Assembly: GCA_902761955.1 (NCBI GenBank)
Contig: CACWMM010000011.1
Coordinates: 1-64,000 of the forward strand
Length of the DNA: 64,000 nucleotides
Origin: Parafannyhessea sp902761955
Lineage (GTDB): Bacteria > Actinomycetota > Coriobacteriia > Coriobacteriales > Atopobiaceae
Direction: 5' to 3'
In this document: positions 18,555 to 26,381 of the stretch, piece by piece
Layout of the letters: each line of letters begins with the position of its first letter
Position numbering within the stretch: position 1 is the stretch's first letter
Notes under the pieces: generated by a model
Databases searched by the model: none
What the model saw: only the letters and a program-made list of their open reading frames with translations
Told to the model about the DNA's origin: nothing
Translations under genes and position numbers: made by a program

Positions 18555-20222
18555 CTAGAACAGGCCGACGATCTTTCCGTCGGGCGTGACGTCGATCTTC
18601 TCGGCGGCCGGCACCTTCGGGAGGCCCGGCATGGTCATGATGTCCCCCGTGAGCACGACGATGAAGCCCGCGCCGGCAGAGACCTTCAGGTTGCGCACCG
18701 TGATGCGGAAGCCCTCGGGCGCGCCGAGCCGCTTGGGGTCGTCCGTGAAGGAGTACTGGGTCTTCGCGACGCAGATGGGCAGGTCGCCAAAGCCCTGCTC
18801 CTCGAGCTGGGCCATCTGGCGCGCCGCCTTCGGCGTGAAGTCCACGCCGTCCGCGTGGTAGACCTTCGTCGCGATGGCCTCGACCTTGTTCTTGATGCTG
18901 TCGTTCACGTCGTAGGCGAAGCGGAAGTCGTTCGGCTGGTCGCACAGGCGGATGACCTCGTTCGCGAGAGCCTCGCCGCCCTCGCCGCCCTTGGCCCAGA
19001 CCTCGGACAGTGCGACGTTCACGCCGAGCTTGCCGCACTCCTCGGCCACGAGGTCGAGCTCGGCCTTCGTGTCCGTCGGGAACGCGTTGATCGCAACGAC
19101 GACGGGAAGGCCCCAGACGTCCCTGATGTTAGAGACGTGGCGCAGCAGGTTGGGAAGGCCGGCGCGCACGGCGTCGAGGTTCTCCTCCGTGAGCTCCGTC
19201 TTCGGCACGCCGCCGTTGTACTTGAGGGCGCGCACCGTCGCCACGAGCACGACGGCGTCGGGGTGGAGGTTCGCGTAGCGGCTCTTGATGTCCAGGAACT
19301 TCTCGGCACCGAGGTCCGCGCCGAAGCCGGCCTCCGTGACGACGTAGTCCGCGAGCCTGAGCGCCGTCGTCGTGGCCTCGACGGAGTTGCAGCCGTGCGC
19401 GATGTTCGCGAACGGGCCGCCGTGCACGAACGCGGGGTTGTTCTCGAGCGTCTGCACGAGGTTGGGCTTGATGGCGTCCTTCAGGAGCGCCGTCATCGCG
19501 CCCTCCGCGTGGATGTCGTGGACCGTGACCGGCTTGCGGTCGTACGTGTACGCGACGACCATGCGGCCAAGGCGCGCCTTGAGGTCCAGGAGGTCCGTCG
19601 CGAGGCAGAACACGGCCATGACCTCGGACGCGACGGTGATGTCGAAGCCGTCCTCGCGCGGCATGCCGTTCGCGATGCCGCCGAGGCCGTCCACGACGTT
19701 GCGGAGCTGGCGGTCGTTCATGTCGACGCAGCGCTTCCACACGATGCGGCGCGGGTCGATGCCGAGGGAGTTACCCTGCTTGATGTGGTTGTCGAGCATC
19801 GCGGCGCATAGGTTGTTCGCGGCGCCGATGGCATGGAAGTCACCCGTGAAGTGCAGGTTGATGTCCTCCATGGGGACGACCTGCGCGTAGCCGCCGCCCG
19901 CGGCGCCGCCCTTGATGCCGAAGACCGGGCCGAGGGACGGCTCGCGCAGGCAGAGCATCGAGTTCTTGCCGAGCCTGCACAGGGCGTCCTGCAGACCGAC
20001 GGACGTGGTGGTCTTGCCCTCGCCCGCAGGCGTGGGGTTGATGGCCGTCACGAGGATGAGCTTGCCCCTCATGGGCTTGTCCCTGAAGGCGTGGATGTCA
20101 ACCTTCGCCTTGTAGTTGCCGTAGAGCTCGAGCTGCTCCGGACCGAGGCCGGCCCTCTTGGCCACCTCGGTGATGGGAAGCATCGTTGCCTCCTGCGCGA
20201 TCTCGATGTCTGACTTTGCCAT
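18555..20222 (-). CDS. fhs: formate-tetrahydrofolate ligase
   Basis: Joins formate to tetrahydrofolate using ATP, producing 10-formyl-THF. The P-loop is in PTPAGEGKTTTSVGL, followed by LREPSLGPVFGIKGGAAGGG, PMEDINLHFTGD, NNLCAAMLDNH and the C-terminal GAGFIVVLTGDIMTMPGLP. 555 residues, normal. I chose ATG 20222 (GGAAG eight bases upstream); an upstream in-frame start at 20264 adds a basic, non-conserved stretch. The gene is followed by fchA and folD, making a formate to methylene-THF route. A 19-base box at 20367-20385 lies upstream and is shared with the 5-formyl-THF cyclo-ligase gene. Confidence 0.96.
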   Translation of the reverse strand: MAKSDIEIAQEATMLPITEVAKRAGLGPEQLELYGNYKAKVDIHAFRDKPMRGKLILVTAINPTPAGEGKTTTSVGLQDALCRLGKNSMLCLREPSLGPVFGIKGGAAGGGYAQVVPMEDINLHFTGDFHAIGAANNLCAAMLDNHIKQGNSLGIDPRRIVWKRCVDMNDRQLRNVVDGLGGIANGMPREDGFDITVASEVMAVFCLATDLLDLKARLGRMVVAYTYDRKPVTVHDIHAEGAMTALLKDAIKPNLVQTLENNPAFVHGGPFANIAHGCNSVEATTTALRLADYVVTEAGFGADLGAEKFLDIKSRYANLHPDAVVLVATVRALKYNGGVPKTELTEENLDAVRAGLPNLLRHVSNIRDVWGLPVVVAINAFPTDTKAELDLVAEECGKLGVNVALSEVWAKGGEGGEALANEVIRLCDQPNDFRFAYDVNDSIKNKVEAIATKVYHADGVDFTPKAARQMAQLEEQGFGDLPICVAKTQYSFTDDPKRLGAPEGFRITVRNLKVSAGAGFIVVLTGDIMTMPGLPKVPAAEKIDVTPDGKIVGLF

Positions 20223-20366
20223 CCTCAGCGCTTCCTTTCGCTTCTTGGAGCGGTCGAGCTCCAACGGTTACCGGGTCTCACGGGACGAACTGACCGTTAC
20301 CCCATTGTGCGCGTTCGGACGGATGTTTGTGACGAGGATCGAGCGGCGGATATCGAATAGTCGCAA

Positions 20367-20385
20367 TTGGGGCGAATCTGGGACG
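20367..20385 (-). promoter_or_regulatory. shared box upstream of fhs
   Basis: TTGGGGCGAATCTGGGACG (plus-strand reading) matches 16 of 19 bases with TTGGGTGAAATCTGGGACG at 21045-21063. Both lie upstream of minus-strand one-carbon genes, 145 bases before fhs here and 51 bases before the cyclo-ligase there. A regulator-binding site is inferred. Confidence 0.4.
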
Positions 20386-20394
20386 TGCCCGTGC

Positions 20395-20994
20395 TTAGCG
20401 CCGGGGCCGAATGACGCGCTCCTCCGTCACCACGACGTCGACCGGCACGTCGTGCTCGTCGAGCGCGAGGGTGCCCACCGGGGCCATCTGCGGCTCGCGA
20501 CAGAGGCCGATGGAGGCGCCTGCAAACTCTGCAAGGAAGACGTCGTAGAAGCCGCCGCCGTAGCCCATGCGATAGCCTCGCTCGTCGAACGAGAGCCCCG
20601 GCACGACCGCGAGCGCGCCGGGCCCCGCCTTCGGGTCCACCTCGCGCGCCGGGTCGGGCACGGGCTCCTCCACGCCAAACGGGCTCCTCACGAGGCCGTC
20701 GAGGCTTGACACGTAAAACCAGCGCATGCGGCGCGTGCCGGGGACGCACCACGGCAGCGCGACGGACTTGCCCCGCACCCACGTGTCGCGCACGAGCGCG
20801 CGGGTGTCCACCTCGTCGCCCACGGACAGGTACGTGAGGACGGTGTCTGCGGCAAGGTACTCTGGAAGCCGCGTGACGCCGTCTGCTATGGCGGCATCCC
20901 TACTCGCCCGTCCGTCCTTGCCAAGGGTGGCCCTGACCTCCTTGTAGCGGCGACGCAGCTCCCGCTTGCGCTCGCGCGTCCCTTTGCCGTCCAT
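20395..20994 (-). CDS. 5-formyltetrahydrofolate cyclo-ligase
   Basis: Returns 5-formyl-THF, a dead-end folate, to methenyl-THF with ATP. The family signature LSFDERGYRMGYGGGFYDVFL (shown by its core GYRMGYGGGFYD) is present, as is the substrate loop FGVEEPVPDP. The basic N-terminus KRELRRRYKEVRATL contains the conserved arginines. 199 residues, normal; ATG 20994. First gene of the one-carbon group but separated from fhs by about 170 bases with the shared box, so the two may have separate promoters under one control. Confidence 0.92.
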   Translation of the reverse strand: MDGKGTRERKRELRRRYKEVRATLGKDGRASRDAAIADGVTRLPEYLAADTVLTYLSVGDEVDTRALVRDTWVRGKSVALPWCVPGTRRMRWFYVSSLDGLVRSPFGVEEPVPDPAREVDPKAGPGALAVVPGLSFDERGYRMGYGGGFYDVFLAEFAGASIGLCREPQMAPVGTLALDEHDVPVDVVVTEERVIRPRR

Positions 20995-21044
20995 GCGGCG
21001 CCCCCCTCTCTGGCGTGGCCTTAGCGCCGTGCCCGTCGTGCGCG

Positions 21045-21063
21045 TTGGGTGAAATCTGGGACG
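21045..21063 (-). promoter_or_regulatory. shared box upstream of the cyclo-ligase gene
   Basis: Second copy of the 19-base box described at 20367-20385. It lies in the 149-base gap between the divergent cyclo-ligase and gpmA genes and could serve either. Confidence 0.4.
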
Positions 21064-21143
21064 CCGCGCCCGTGCGGCGCCTTGCCCGCCTTACCCTCGC
21101 CCTAGGGTACCGCAGGCCGAGCGATCGATGCGAGGAGGCTGCC

Positions 21144-21953
21144 ATGGCGACGGCGACGCTGGTGATCATGCGTCACGGCGAGAGCGCGTGGACGGACAAG
21201 CGGGTGAACCGCTTCGCGGGTTGGGTGGACGTCCCGCTGACGGAGCGCGGGCGCGCCCAGGCGGCGGAGGCGGGCAGACTCATGCGCGAGGCAGACATCA
21301 GGCCGGACGCGGTGTTCACGTCGCTTCTGGAGCGCTCCATCGTGAGCGCGGACATCGCGTTGCACGAGGTGGGCCGCCTGTGGGTGCCCGTCATCCGCAG
21401 CTGGCGCCTGAACGAGCGCCACTACGGCGCGTTCCAGGGGCAGACGCGGCCGGACATGCGCAAGGCGTACGGCGAGGAGCTGTTCGAGGCGTACCGGCGC
21501 AGCTTCGACGTGAGGCCACCGGAAATCGACCCCGCCTCACCGTACTTCCAGGCGGACGACCCGCGCTACGGCGCGCTCTCGCAGGACGGGCTCGACGCGA
21601 CGGACCCGCGGCAGATACGCAGCGAGTGCCTGAAGGACGTGATCGCGCGGCTCGAGCCGTTCTGGGGCGCCTACGTGACGCCGCCCCTTCTGCTGGGGCA
21701 GACGGTTCTTGTGGTGACGCACGGGTCCGTGGTGCGCTCGCTCATAAAGGTGGTCGAGGGCGTTTCCGCGGATCAGATCCGCAAGGTGAACGTCCCGACG
21801 GGCCAGCCCCGCGTGTACGAGTTCGAGACCGGCGGCATGGGAGGGCTTCGCCTTGCGGGACCCGGTCGCTGGCTTGACCCGGATGCCGCGAGCCGCGGCG
21901 CGGCGGAGGCTCTTGCACTGGGCTCAGGCCCGGCAGGCCCGGACCCGGCATAG
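21144..21953 (+). CDS. gpmA: 2,3-bisphosphoglycerate-dependent phosphoglycerate mutase
   Basis: Interconverts 3- and 2-phosphoglycerate in glycolysis. The phospho-histidine motif is MRHGESAW near the start; WRLNERHYGAFQGQTR and the second histidine in VTHGSVVRSLIK complete the active site. The second motif departs from the more usual AHGNSLRAL. ATG 21144 has GAGGAG upstream, and the family begins exactly here. 269 residues. The C-terminal 30 residues are alanine/glycine/proline-rich and not conserved. A copy of the intergenic word lies 37 bases past the stop. Confidence 0.92.
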   Translation: MATATLVIMRHGESAWTDKRVNRFAGWVDVPLTERGRAQAAEAGRLMREADIRPDAVFTSLLERSIVSADIALHEVGRLWVPVIRSWRLNERHYGAFQGQTRPDMRKAYGEELFEAYRRSFDVRPPEIDPASPYFQADDPRYGALSQDGLDATDPRQIRSECLKDVIARLEPFWGAYVTPPLLLGQTVLVVTHGSVVRSLIKVVEGVSADQIRKVNVPTGQPRVYEFETGGMGGLRLAGPGRWLDPDAASRGAAEALALGSGPAGPDPA

Positions 21954-22055
21954 CGCGCATTCCGAGGGAGCCGCAGGCGCGCGGTCGTCCTTCTCGCCCG
22001 CGCGTTCCTCTCGCCCGCGCGTATTGAGTGTCGCCGGAGCGCGTTCTGGCCATGT

Positions 22056-22084
22056 AAAAAAGCCCGACGCTTGTGCGCCGGGCT
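22056..22084 (-). terminator. terminator of the tRNA-His/Lys/Lys cluster
   Basis: On the minus strand AGCCCGGCGC pairs with GCGTCGGGCT around ACAA, followed by six T bases. Confidence 0.9.
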
Positions 22085-22095
22085 TGCATTTACGA

Positions 22096-22171
22096 TGGTG
22101 GGTCGTGAGGGGGTCGAACCCTCGACCTTGGGATTAAGAGTCCCCTGCTCTACCAACTGAGCTAACGACCC
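22096..22171 (-). tRNA. tRNA-Lys (anticodon CTT), copy 2
   Basis: Acceptor GGGTCGT pairs with ACGACCC, then A and CCA. Anticodon loop CTCTTAA gives CTT. Identical to the copy at 22209-22284. Confidence 0.95.
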
Positions 22172-22208
22172 ATCTATGTGTGCTGGCACGTGCCAGAGAA
22201 GAGGTCAA

Positions 22209-22284
22209 TGGTGGGTCGTGAGGGGGTCGAACCCTCGACCTTGGGATTAAGAGTCCCCTGCTCTACCAACTGAGCTAACGACCC
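22209..22284 (-). tRNA. tRNA-Lys (anticodon CTT), copy 1
   Basis: Same sequence as the tRNA at 22096-22171, 37 bases apart, so a recent tandem duplication or gene conversion. Encoded CCA. Confidence 0.95.
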
Positions 22285-22311
22285 ATTGACGTCCCTGCGC
22301 TGCGCTTGGAA

Positions 22312-22388
22312 TGGGGTGGGTAGAGGGGCTCGAACCCTCGACCTACGGAGCCACGGTCCGTCGCTCTGCCAACTGAGCTACACCCACC
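22312..22388 (-). tRNA. tRNA-His (anticodon GTG)
   Basis: It has the histidine hallmark of an extra 5' G opposite C73 before CCA. The anticodon arm is ACGGA-CCGTGGC-TCCGT, giving GTG. Position 33 reads C instead of the nearly universal T, which is odd. First of three tRNAs in the cluster; a possible promoter (TTGCGC, 17 bases, CATTAT on the minus strand) lies about 30 bases upstream. Confidence 0.9.
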
Positions 22389-22676
22389 ATCAGGTCCCGC
22401 TCGCAACGCGCTTTGTTATAATGCCTAAACTACGCGGTCCGCGCAAGGGTGAATTTGGAAAAACCTTTATCCAACGCCGCGTTTGCCACAAACGCGCACG
22501 TAGATGGCTCGCCGCGCCCCTCACAAGATGGAGACAAGGTGGAGAAGGACCGCCGCCTTCGCCCGCGGCGTGCCATTTTTGGCACAAAGTCGCCCTCCCG
22601 ACAAAACGATGCGGCGACCCTCGTCTTGCCGCCTGCGGCCCAGCTTCCGCGAAACAGACTCTTAACTGCATGCGGC
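22389..22676. other. intergenic region between tRNA-His and the ABC transporter
   Basis: Together with the promoter this is a 384-base stretch without genes. It contains the tRNA promoter (about 22410-22445) and a small hairpin GTGCC-ATTTTT-GGCAC at 22570-22585. I see no coding sequence. Confidence 0.5.
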
Positions 22677-22705
22677 TTGAAGCCCCCACCCCCGTGGCCT
22701 ATGCT
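22677..22705 (+). promoter_or_regulatory. promoter of the amino-acid ABC transporter operon
   Basis: TTGAAG (22677-22682) and TATGCT (22700-22705) are 17 bases apart, 67 bases before the start codon of the binding-protein gene. Confidence 0.65.
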
Positions 22706-22772
22706 TACTGTAGCGCGCTAAAGTGAACGCGCGAATCTCGTGATCGCACGCCACGATGCCCGGAGGTATCCC

Positions 22773-23597
22773 ATGGATCGTCGTCAGTTCCTCAAGCTCT
22801 CCGCCGCGGCCCTCGCCGCCCCCACCCTCGCAGGCCTTGCCGGCTGCGGCTCCGGCGGCACCGCCACCAAGACGCAGAAGAAGACGAAGCTCGTCGTCGG
22901 CTTCGACCAGGAGTTCCCGCCGTACGGCTACGTCGGCGACGACGGCAAGTACACCGGCTTCGACCTCGACCTGGCAAAGGCCGTCTGCAAGATGGAGGGC
23001 TGGGAGTACAAGCCCACGCCCATCTCGTGGGACGCAAAGGACAGCCTGCTCAACAGCGGCCAGATCACGTGCATCTGGAACGGCTTCACCATCGAGGGAC
23101 GCGAGAAGGACTACGCGTTCACGAAGCCGTACATGGAGAACCGCCAGGTCATCGTGGTCCCGAAGGACTCAAGCGTCAAGACCCTCGCGGACCTCGCGGG
23201 CAAGAACGTCATCACCCAGGCGGACTCCGCCGCGCTCGACCTGCTCTCCAAGGGCGGCGCGCAGGAGAAGCTCGGCAGCACCTTCAAGAAGCTCCAGACC
23301 ATCGACAACTACAACACGGCGTTCATGATGCTCGAGAACGGTTCCGTCGACGCCGTCGCCATCGACTACCCCGTCGCCGTGTACAACATCGGCGACCGCA
23401 AGGACGAGTTCACCATCCTCGACGAGGCCCTCAACTCCGAGCACTTCGCCGTCGGCTTCGCGAAGACCGCGGAGGGCAAGAAGCTCGCGAAGACCGTCCA
23501 GGCGGACCTCAAGAAGCTCGACAAGCAGGGCAAGGTCAAAAAGCTCTGCGAGAAGTACGCGGACCAGGGCGTGTCGTACGACCTCTGGGTGCTCTAG
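22773..23597 (+). CDS. amino-acid ABC transporter substrate-binding lipoprotein
   Basis: Family 3 solute-binding protein for polar amino acids. The N-terminus MDRRQFLKLSAAALAAP is a twin-arginine signal, ending in the lipobox LAGC, so the protein should be exported folded and lipid-anchored. The mature part has FDQEFPPYGYVGDDGKYTGFDLDLAKAV and WNGFTIEGREKDYAFTKPY, typical of glutamine/cystine-type binding proteins. ATG 22773 has CGGAGG upstream. 274 residues. A strong terminator follows, so this gene should be expressed above the permease and ATPase genes. The ligand is not clear from sequence. Confidence 0.9.
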   Translation: MDRRQFLKLSAAALAAPTLAGLAGCGSGGTATKTQKKTKLVVGFDQEFPPYGYVGDDGKYTGFDLDLAKAVCKMEGWEYKPTPISWDAKDSLLNSGQITCIWNGFTIEGREKDYAFTKPYMENRQVIVVPKDSSVKTLADLAGKNVITQADSAALDLLSKGGAQEKLGSTFKKLQTIDNYNTAFMMLENGSVDAVAIDYPVAVYNIGDRKDEFTILDEALNSEHFAVGFAKTAEGKKLAKTVQADLKKLDKQGKVKKLCEKYADQGVSYDLWVL

Positions 23598-23619
23598 CCA
23601 CGGCATAGAAGCCCTGCCG

Positions 23620-23649
23620 GTCGGCGGCCCCCGCGGCCGCCGACTTTTT
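23620..23649 (+). terminator. terminator between binding-protein and permease genes
   Basis: GTCGGCGGCC (23620-23629) pairs with GGCCGCCGAC (23635-23644), followed by five T bases. Partial read-through would set the usual excess of binding protein. Confidence 0.9.
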
Positions 23650-23729
23650 GCCGTTTGGGGCGTACGTCCCCCTCCTGGCATACCATAGTGTTCGCCATGC
23701 AAACCAGCTAGCACAAGGCGGTAAGCAAC

Positions 23730-24383
23730 TTGGAAATCTCGACCATGACCAGCATGCTCCTGGACGGCTACGTCGTGTCGCTCCAGATATTCGCCATCAC
23801 GCTCGTGGGCGCCATCCCCCTGGGCGTCATTGTGGCGCTCGGCAGGCTCTCCCGGTTCAGGCCACTCTCGTGGCTCGTGGGCCTCTACATCTCGCTCATG
23901 CGCGGCACGCCGCTCATGCTGCAGATGTTTGCCGTGTTCTTCATCCCCTACTACCTCTTCGGCCAGCAGACGGGGCCTGACTACATGTTCGTCGCCGTCA
24001 TGATCGCGTTCATCGTGAACTACGCGGCGTACTTCGCAGAGATCTACCGCTCCGGCATCCAGAGCATGCCGCGCGGTCAGTACGAGGCAGCTCAGGTCCT
24101 TGGCTACTCCAAGGGCCAGACGTTCTTCAGGATCATCCTCCCGCAGGTGTTCAAGAGGATCCTTCCCGCGATGGGCAACGAGGTCGTCACCCTGGTGAAG
24201 GACACCTCCCTCGCGTTCTCCATCGGCGTCGCGGAGATGTTCACCACCAGCCGCGCGCTCGTGGCGTCGCAGCGCAGCATGGTGCCGTTTGCCATCGCGG
24301 CCGCCATCTACTGGGTCACGTGCCTGGTTATCGAATTCATCATGCGCAGGATCGAGAAGAGGATGGACTACTACCATGACTAA
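23730..24383 (+). CDS. amino-acid ABC transporter permease
   Basis: HisM/GlnP-type inner-membrane subunit. Five hydrophobic helices are visible, with the ATPase-coupling EAA loop YEAAQVLGYSKGQTFFRIILPQ and the LMRGTPLMLQMF motif. 217 residues, normal. The TTG at 23730 has AAGGCGG upstream; ATG 23745 is a plausible alternative that removes five residues. It overlaps the ATPase gene by eight bases (ATGACTAA), so the two were translationally coupled. Confidence 0.9.
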   Translation: MEISTMTSMLLDGYVVSLQIFAITLVGAIPLGVIVALGRLSRFRPLSWLVGLYISLMRGTPLMLQMFAVFFIPYYLFGQQTGPDYMFVAVMIAFIVNYAAYFAEIYRSGIQSMPRGQYEAAQVLGYSKGQTFFRIILPQVFKRILPAMGNEVVTLVKDTSLAFSIGVAEMFTTSRALVASQRSMVPFAIAAAIYWVTCLVIEFIMRRIEKRMDYYHD

Positions 24384-25084
24384 ACCCAAGCTGCGCGAGA
24401 TGCCGCGCCCCGATATCAGCCTCACGTCCGCGCTGGGGCTTCCCGCCGTCTATGTGAAGGACGCGCGCAAGTCCTTTGGCGACAAGGAGGTCCTGCGCGA
24501 CGTCAGCCTCCAGATAGGCCAGGGCGAGGTCGTCTCGCTCATTGGCCCGTCCGGCGCCGGCAAGTCCACGATGCTGCGCTGCCTCGCCCTTCTCGACACG
24601 TTCGACTCGGGCGAGCTCGCCTACGGCAACGTCCGCGTCTGCGCAAACGAGCCCGGGAGCGAGAAGACCACCTACGAAAAGGCGGCCATGCGCCAGGCGC
24701 GTATGCGCTTTGGCATCGTGTTCCAGAACTACAACCTCTTCCCGCACTACACGGTGCTCAAGAACGTGATGGACGCCCCCATCGTCGTGCAGAAGCGCGA
24801 CCCCAAAGAGGTGGAGGAGCAGGCCCGCAAGCTCCTGGAGCAGCTCGACATCGCGGACCACGCGGACAAGGTGCCGGACCAGCTCTCCGGCGGCCAGCAG
24901 CAGCGCGTCGCCATCGCCCGCCGTGGGCATCGTCACGCACGAGATGGGCTTCGCGCGCGAGGTGTCAGACCGCATCGCGTTTCTGTTCGACGGCCAGATC
25001 GTGGAGGAGGGCACGCCGGACGAGGTCCTGGTGCACCCCACCGACGAGCGCACCAAGAGGTTCCTCGCCAACGCGGAGGACTAG
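24376..25084 (+). pseudogene. amino-acid ABC transporter ATPase, broken by internal deletion
   Basis: GlnQ/HisP-type ATPase. The first part is normal: Walker A GPSGAGKSTMLRCL, the Q-loop FQNYNLFPHYTVLKNV and the signature LSGGQQQRVAIAR. Immediately after (about 24921) the frame is lost. In another frame the family resumes at VGIVTHEMGFAREVSDRIAF and ends FLANAED with TAG at 25082-25084. The missing part, about 40 residues and 3n+2 bases, holds the Walker B (LLFDEPTSALDP-like) and D-loop. Without it the transporter cannot hydrolyse ATP. Either the gene is dead or the assembly has lost about 120 bases. Confidence 0.9.
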
Positions 25085-25089
25085 GGCGC

Positions 25090-25131
25090 GCGAGAAGGAC
25101 AGTCCCTGCAAAGGCCGCACGTCCTTCTCGC
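25090..25131. repeat. inverted pair of the intergenic word after the ATPase gene
   Basis: GCGAGAAGGAC (25090-25100) and GTCCTTCTCGC (25121-25131) form an 11-bp inverted repeat with a 20-base loop, starting six bases past the stop codon. Confidence 0.75.
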
Positions 25132-25173
25132 CCGCATCGCTTTCCCACACACGCACAAGCACACACGCACATG

Positions 25174-25208
25174 AAAAGGGGACGGGCCACACGACCCGTC
25201 CCCTTCTT
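25174..25208. terminator. bidirectional terminator between the ABC transporter and asd
   Basis: AAGGGGACGGG (25176-25186) pairs with CCCGTCCCCTT (25195-25205). T-rich on both sides (TTCTT on plus, TTTTC on minus). It serves the convergent ATPase and asd genes. Confidence 0.8.
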
Positions 25209-25282
25209 GCACCGCATCCGGACCGTCCGGACGACGCCCCCATGTCCAGATGGTGCCTCTTTTTATAAACGTGGCACAGGCG

Positions 25283-26299
25283 TTACAGCAGGTGCTCCGC
25301 AATCTGCACCGCGTTGGTCGCGGCGCCCTTGCGGATCTGGTCGCCGCAGCACCAGAACGTGAGCGCGTTCACGCCGTCCGGTGCGGAAAGGTCGCGGCGG
25401 ATGCGGCCCACGTACACCAGGTCCTGGTCGGACGTGTCAAGCGGCATGGGGTAGCGCAGGTTCGCGGGGTCGTCCACGACCTTGACGCCAGGCGCCGCGG
25501 ACAGCACCTCGCGCGCCTCGTCCGGCGTGATGGGACGCTCGAACTCGACGGTGATGGACTCGGAGTGCGAGCGCATGACCGGCACGCGCACGCAGGTGCA
25601 GTTGACGCGGAGCTCGGGCATGTGCATGATCTTGCGGCCCTCGTTCTGCATCTTCAGCTCCTCGGAGGTGTACGCCTCCTCCTTGAAGCCGCCGATCTGC
25701 GGGATGAGGTTGAACGCGAGCTGGTAGGCAAACGGCGCGGTGTCGCCGACCTCGCCGCCCTCTGCCAGCACGCGGCTCTCGCGCTCGAGCTCCTTCAGGC
25801 CGGGCATGCCGGCGCCGGAGGCCGCCTGGTACGTGCTCACGATGAGCCTCTTCAGGCCTGCCCTCTGCGCGAGCGGCCACGTGGGAACGAGGCCGATGAT
25901 CGTGGCGCAGTTGGGGTTCGCGATGATGTTCCTGGGGTGGTTCGCGATGTCCTCGGGGTTGATCTCCGGGATGACCAGGGGCACGTCCGCGTCCAGCCTG
26001 AACGCGTGGGAGTTGTCCACGCACACGGCGCCGCGCGCCGCGGCCTCGGGCAAAAGCTCCTTCGCCTGGGCGTCGCCCGCGGCACCGAGCACGATGTCGA
26101 CGCCGTCGAATGCGTCAGGCGTCGCCTCGAGCACGGTCACGTCCTCGCCGTTGAACCTCACGGTCTTGCCGGCGGAGCGGGCGCTCGCAAGCGGCACGAG
26201 CCGCTCCACGGGAAAGTCCCTCTCCTCCAGGCACTGGATCATCTGGGTTCCGACGACGCCGGTTGCCCCCAGGATCGCGACGACCAACTTGTCTGCCAT
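25283..26299 (-). CDS. asd: aspartate-semialdehyde dehydrogenase
   Basis: Reduces aspartyl phosphate to aspartate semialdehyde, the branch point to lysine, threonine, methionine and the cell wall. The NADP-binding start VAILGATGVVG, the catalytic cysteine in ANPNCATI, the active-site region STYQAASGAGMPGLKEL and RVPVMRSHSESI are all present. 338 residues, normal; ATG 26299. Third gene of hom-lysC-asd on the minus strand. Confidence 0.96.
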   Translation of the reverse strand: MADKLVVAILGATGVVGTQMIQCLEERDFPVERLVPLASARSAGKTVRFNGEDVTVLEATPDAFDGVDIVLGAAGDAQAKELLPEAAARGAVCVDNSHAFRLDADVPLVIPEINPEDIANHPRNIIANPNCATIIGLVPTWPLAQRAGLKRLIVSTYQAASGAGMPGLKELERESRVLAEGGEVGDTAPFAYQLAFNLIPQIGGFKEEAYTSEELKMQNEGRKIMHMPELRVNCTCVRVPVMRSHSESITVEFERPITPDEAREVLSAAPGVKVVDDPANLRYPMPLDTSDQDLVYVGRIRRDLSAPDGVNALTFWCCGDQIRKGAATNAVQIAEHLL

Positions 26300-26315
26300 G
26301 TCCGTCTCCTCACTG

Positions 26316-26332
26316 TTCTCGCACGGCGAGAA
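26316..26332. repeat. small inverted pair of the intergenic word between lysC and asd
   Basis: TTCTCGC (26316-26322) and GCGAGAA (26326-26332) face each other across three bases, about 50 bases past the lysC stop. Confidence 0.55.
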
Positions 26333-26381
26333 ACGCAGGTGTCTGGGCTCGGGGCCACGTGCGGGCCCGGGCCTCGGGTGT

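Noticed and set aside
20223..20394. ZTP or tetrahydrofolate riboswitch upstream of fhs
   Set aside because: The conserved cores of these riboswitches are not visible; only the 19-base box is repeated.
22096..22284. Attachment site or integrated element marked by duplicated tRNA-Lys
   Set aside because: The two copies are complete, tandem and share a terminator; there is no integrase gene nearby, so a simple tRNA duplication explains them.
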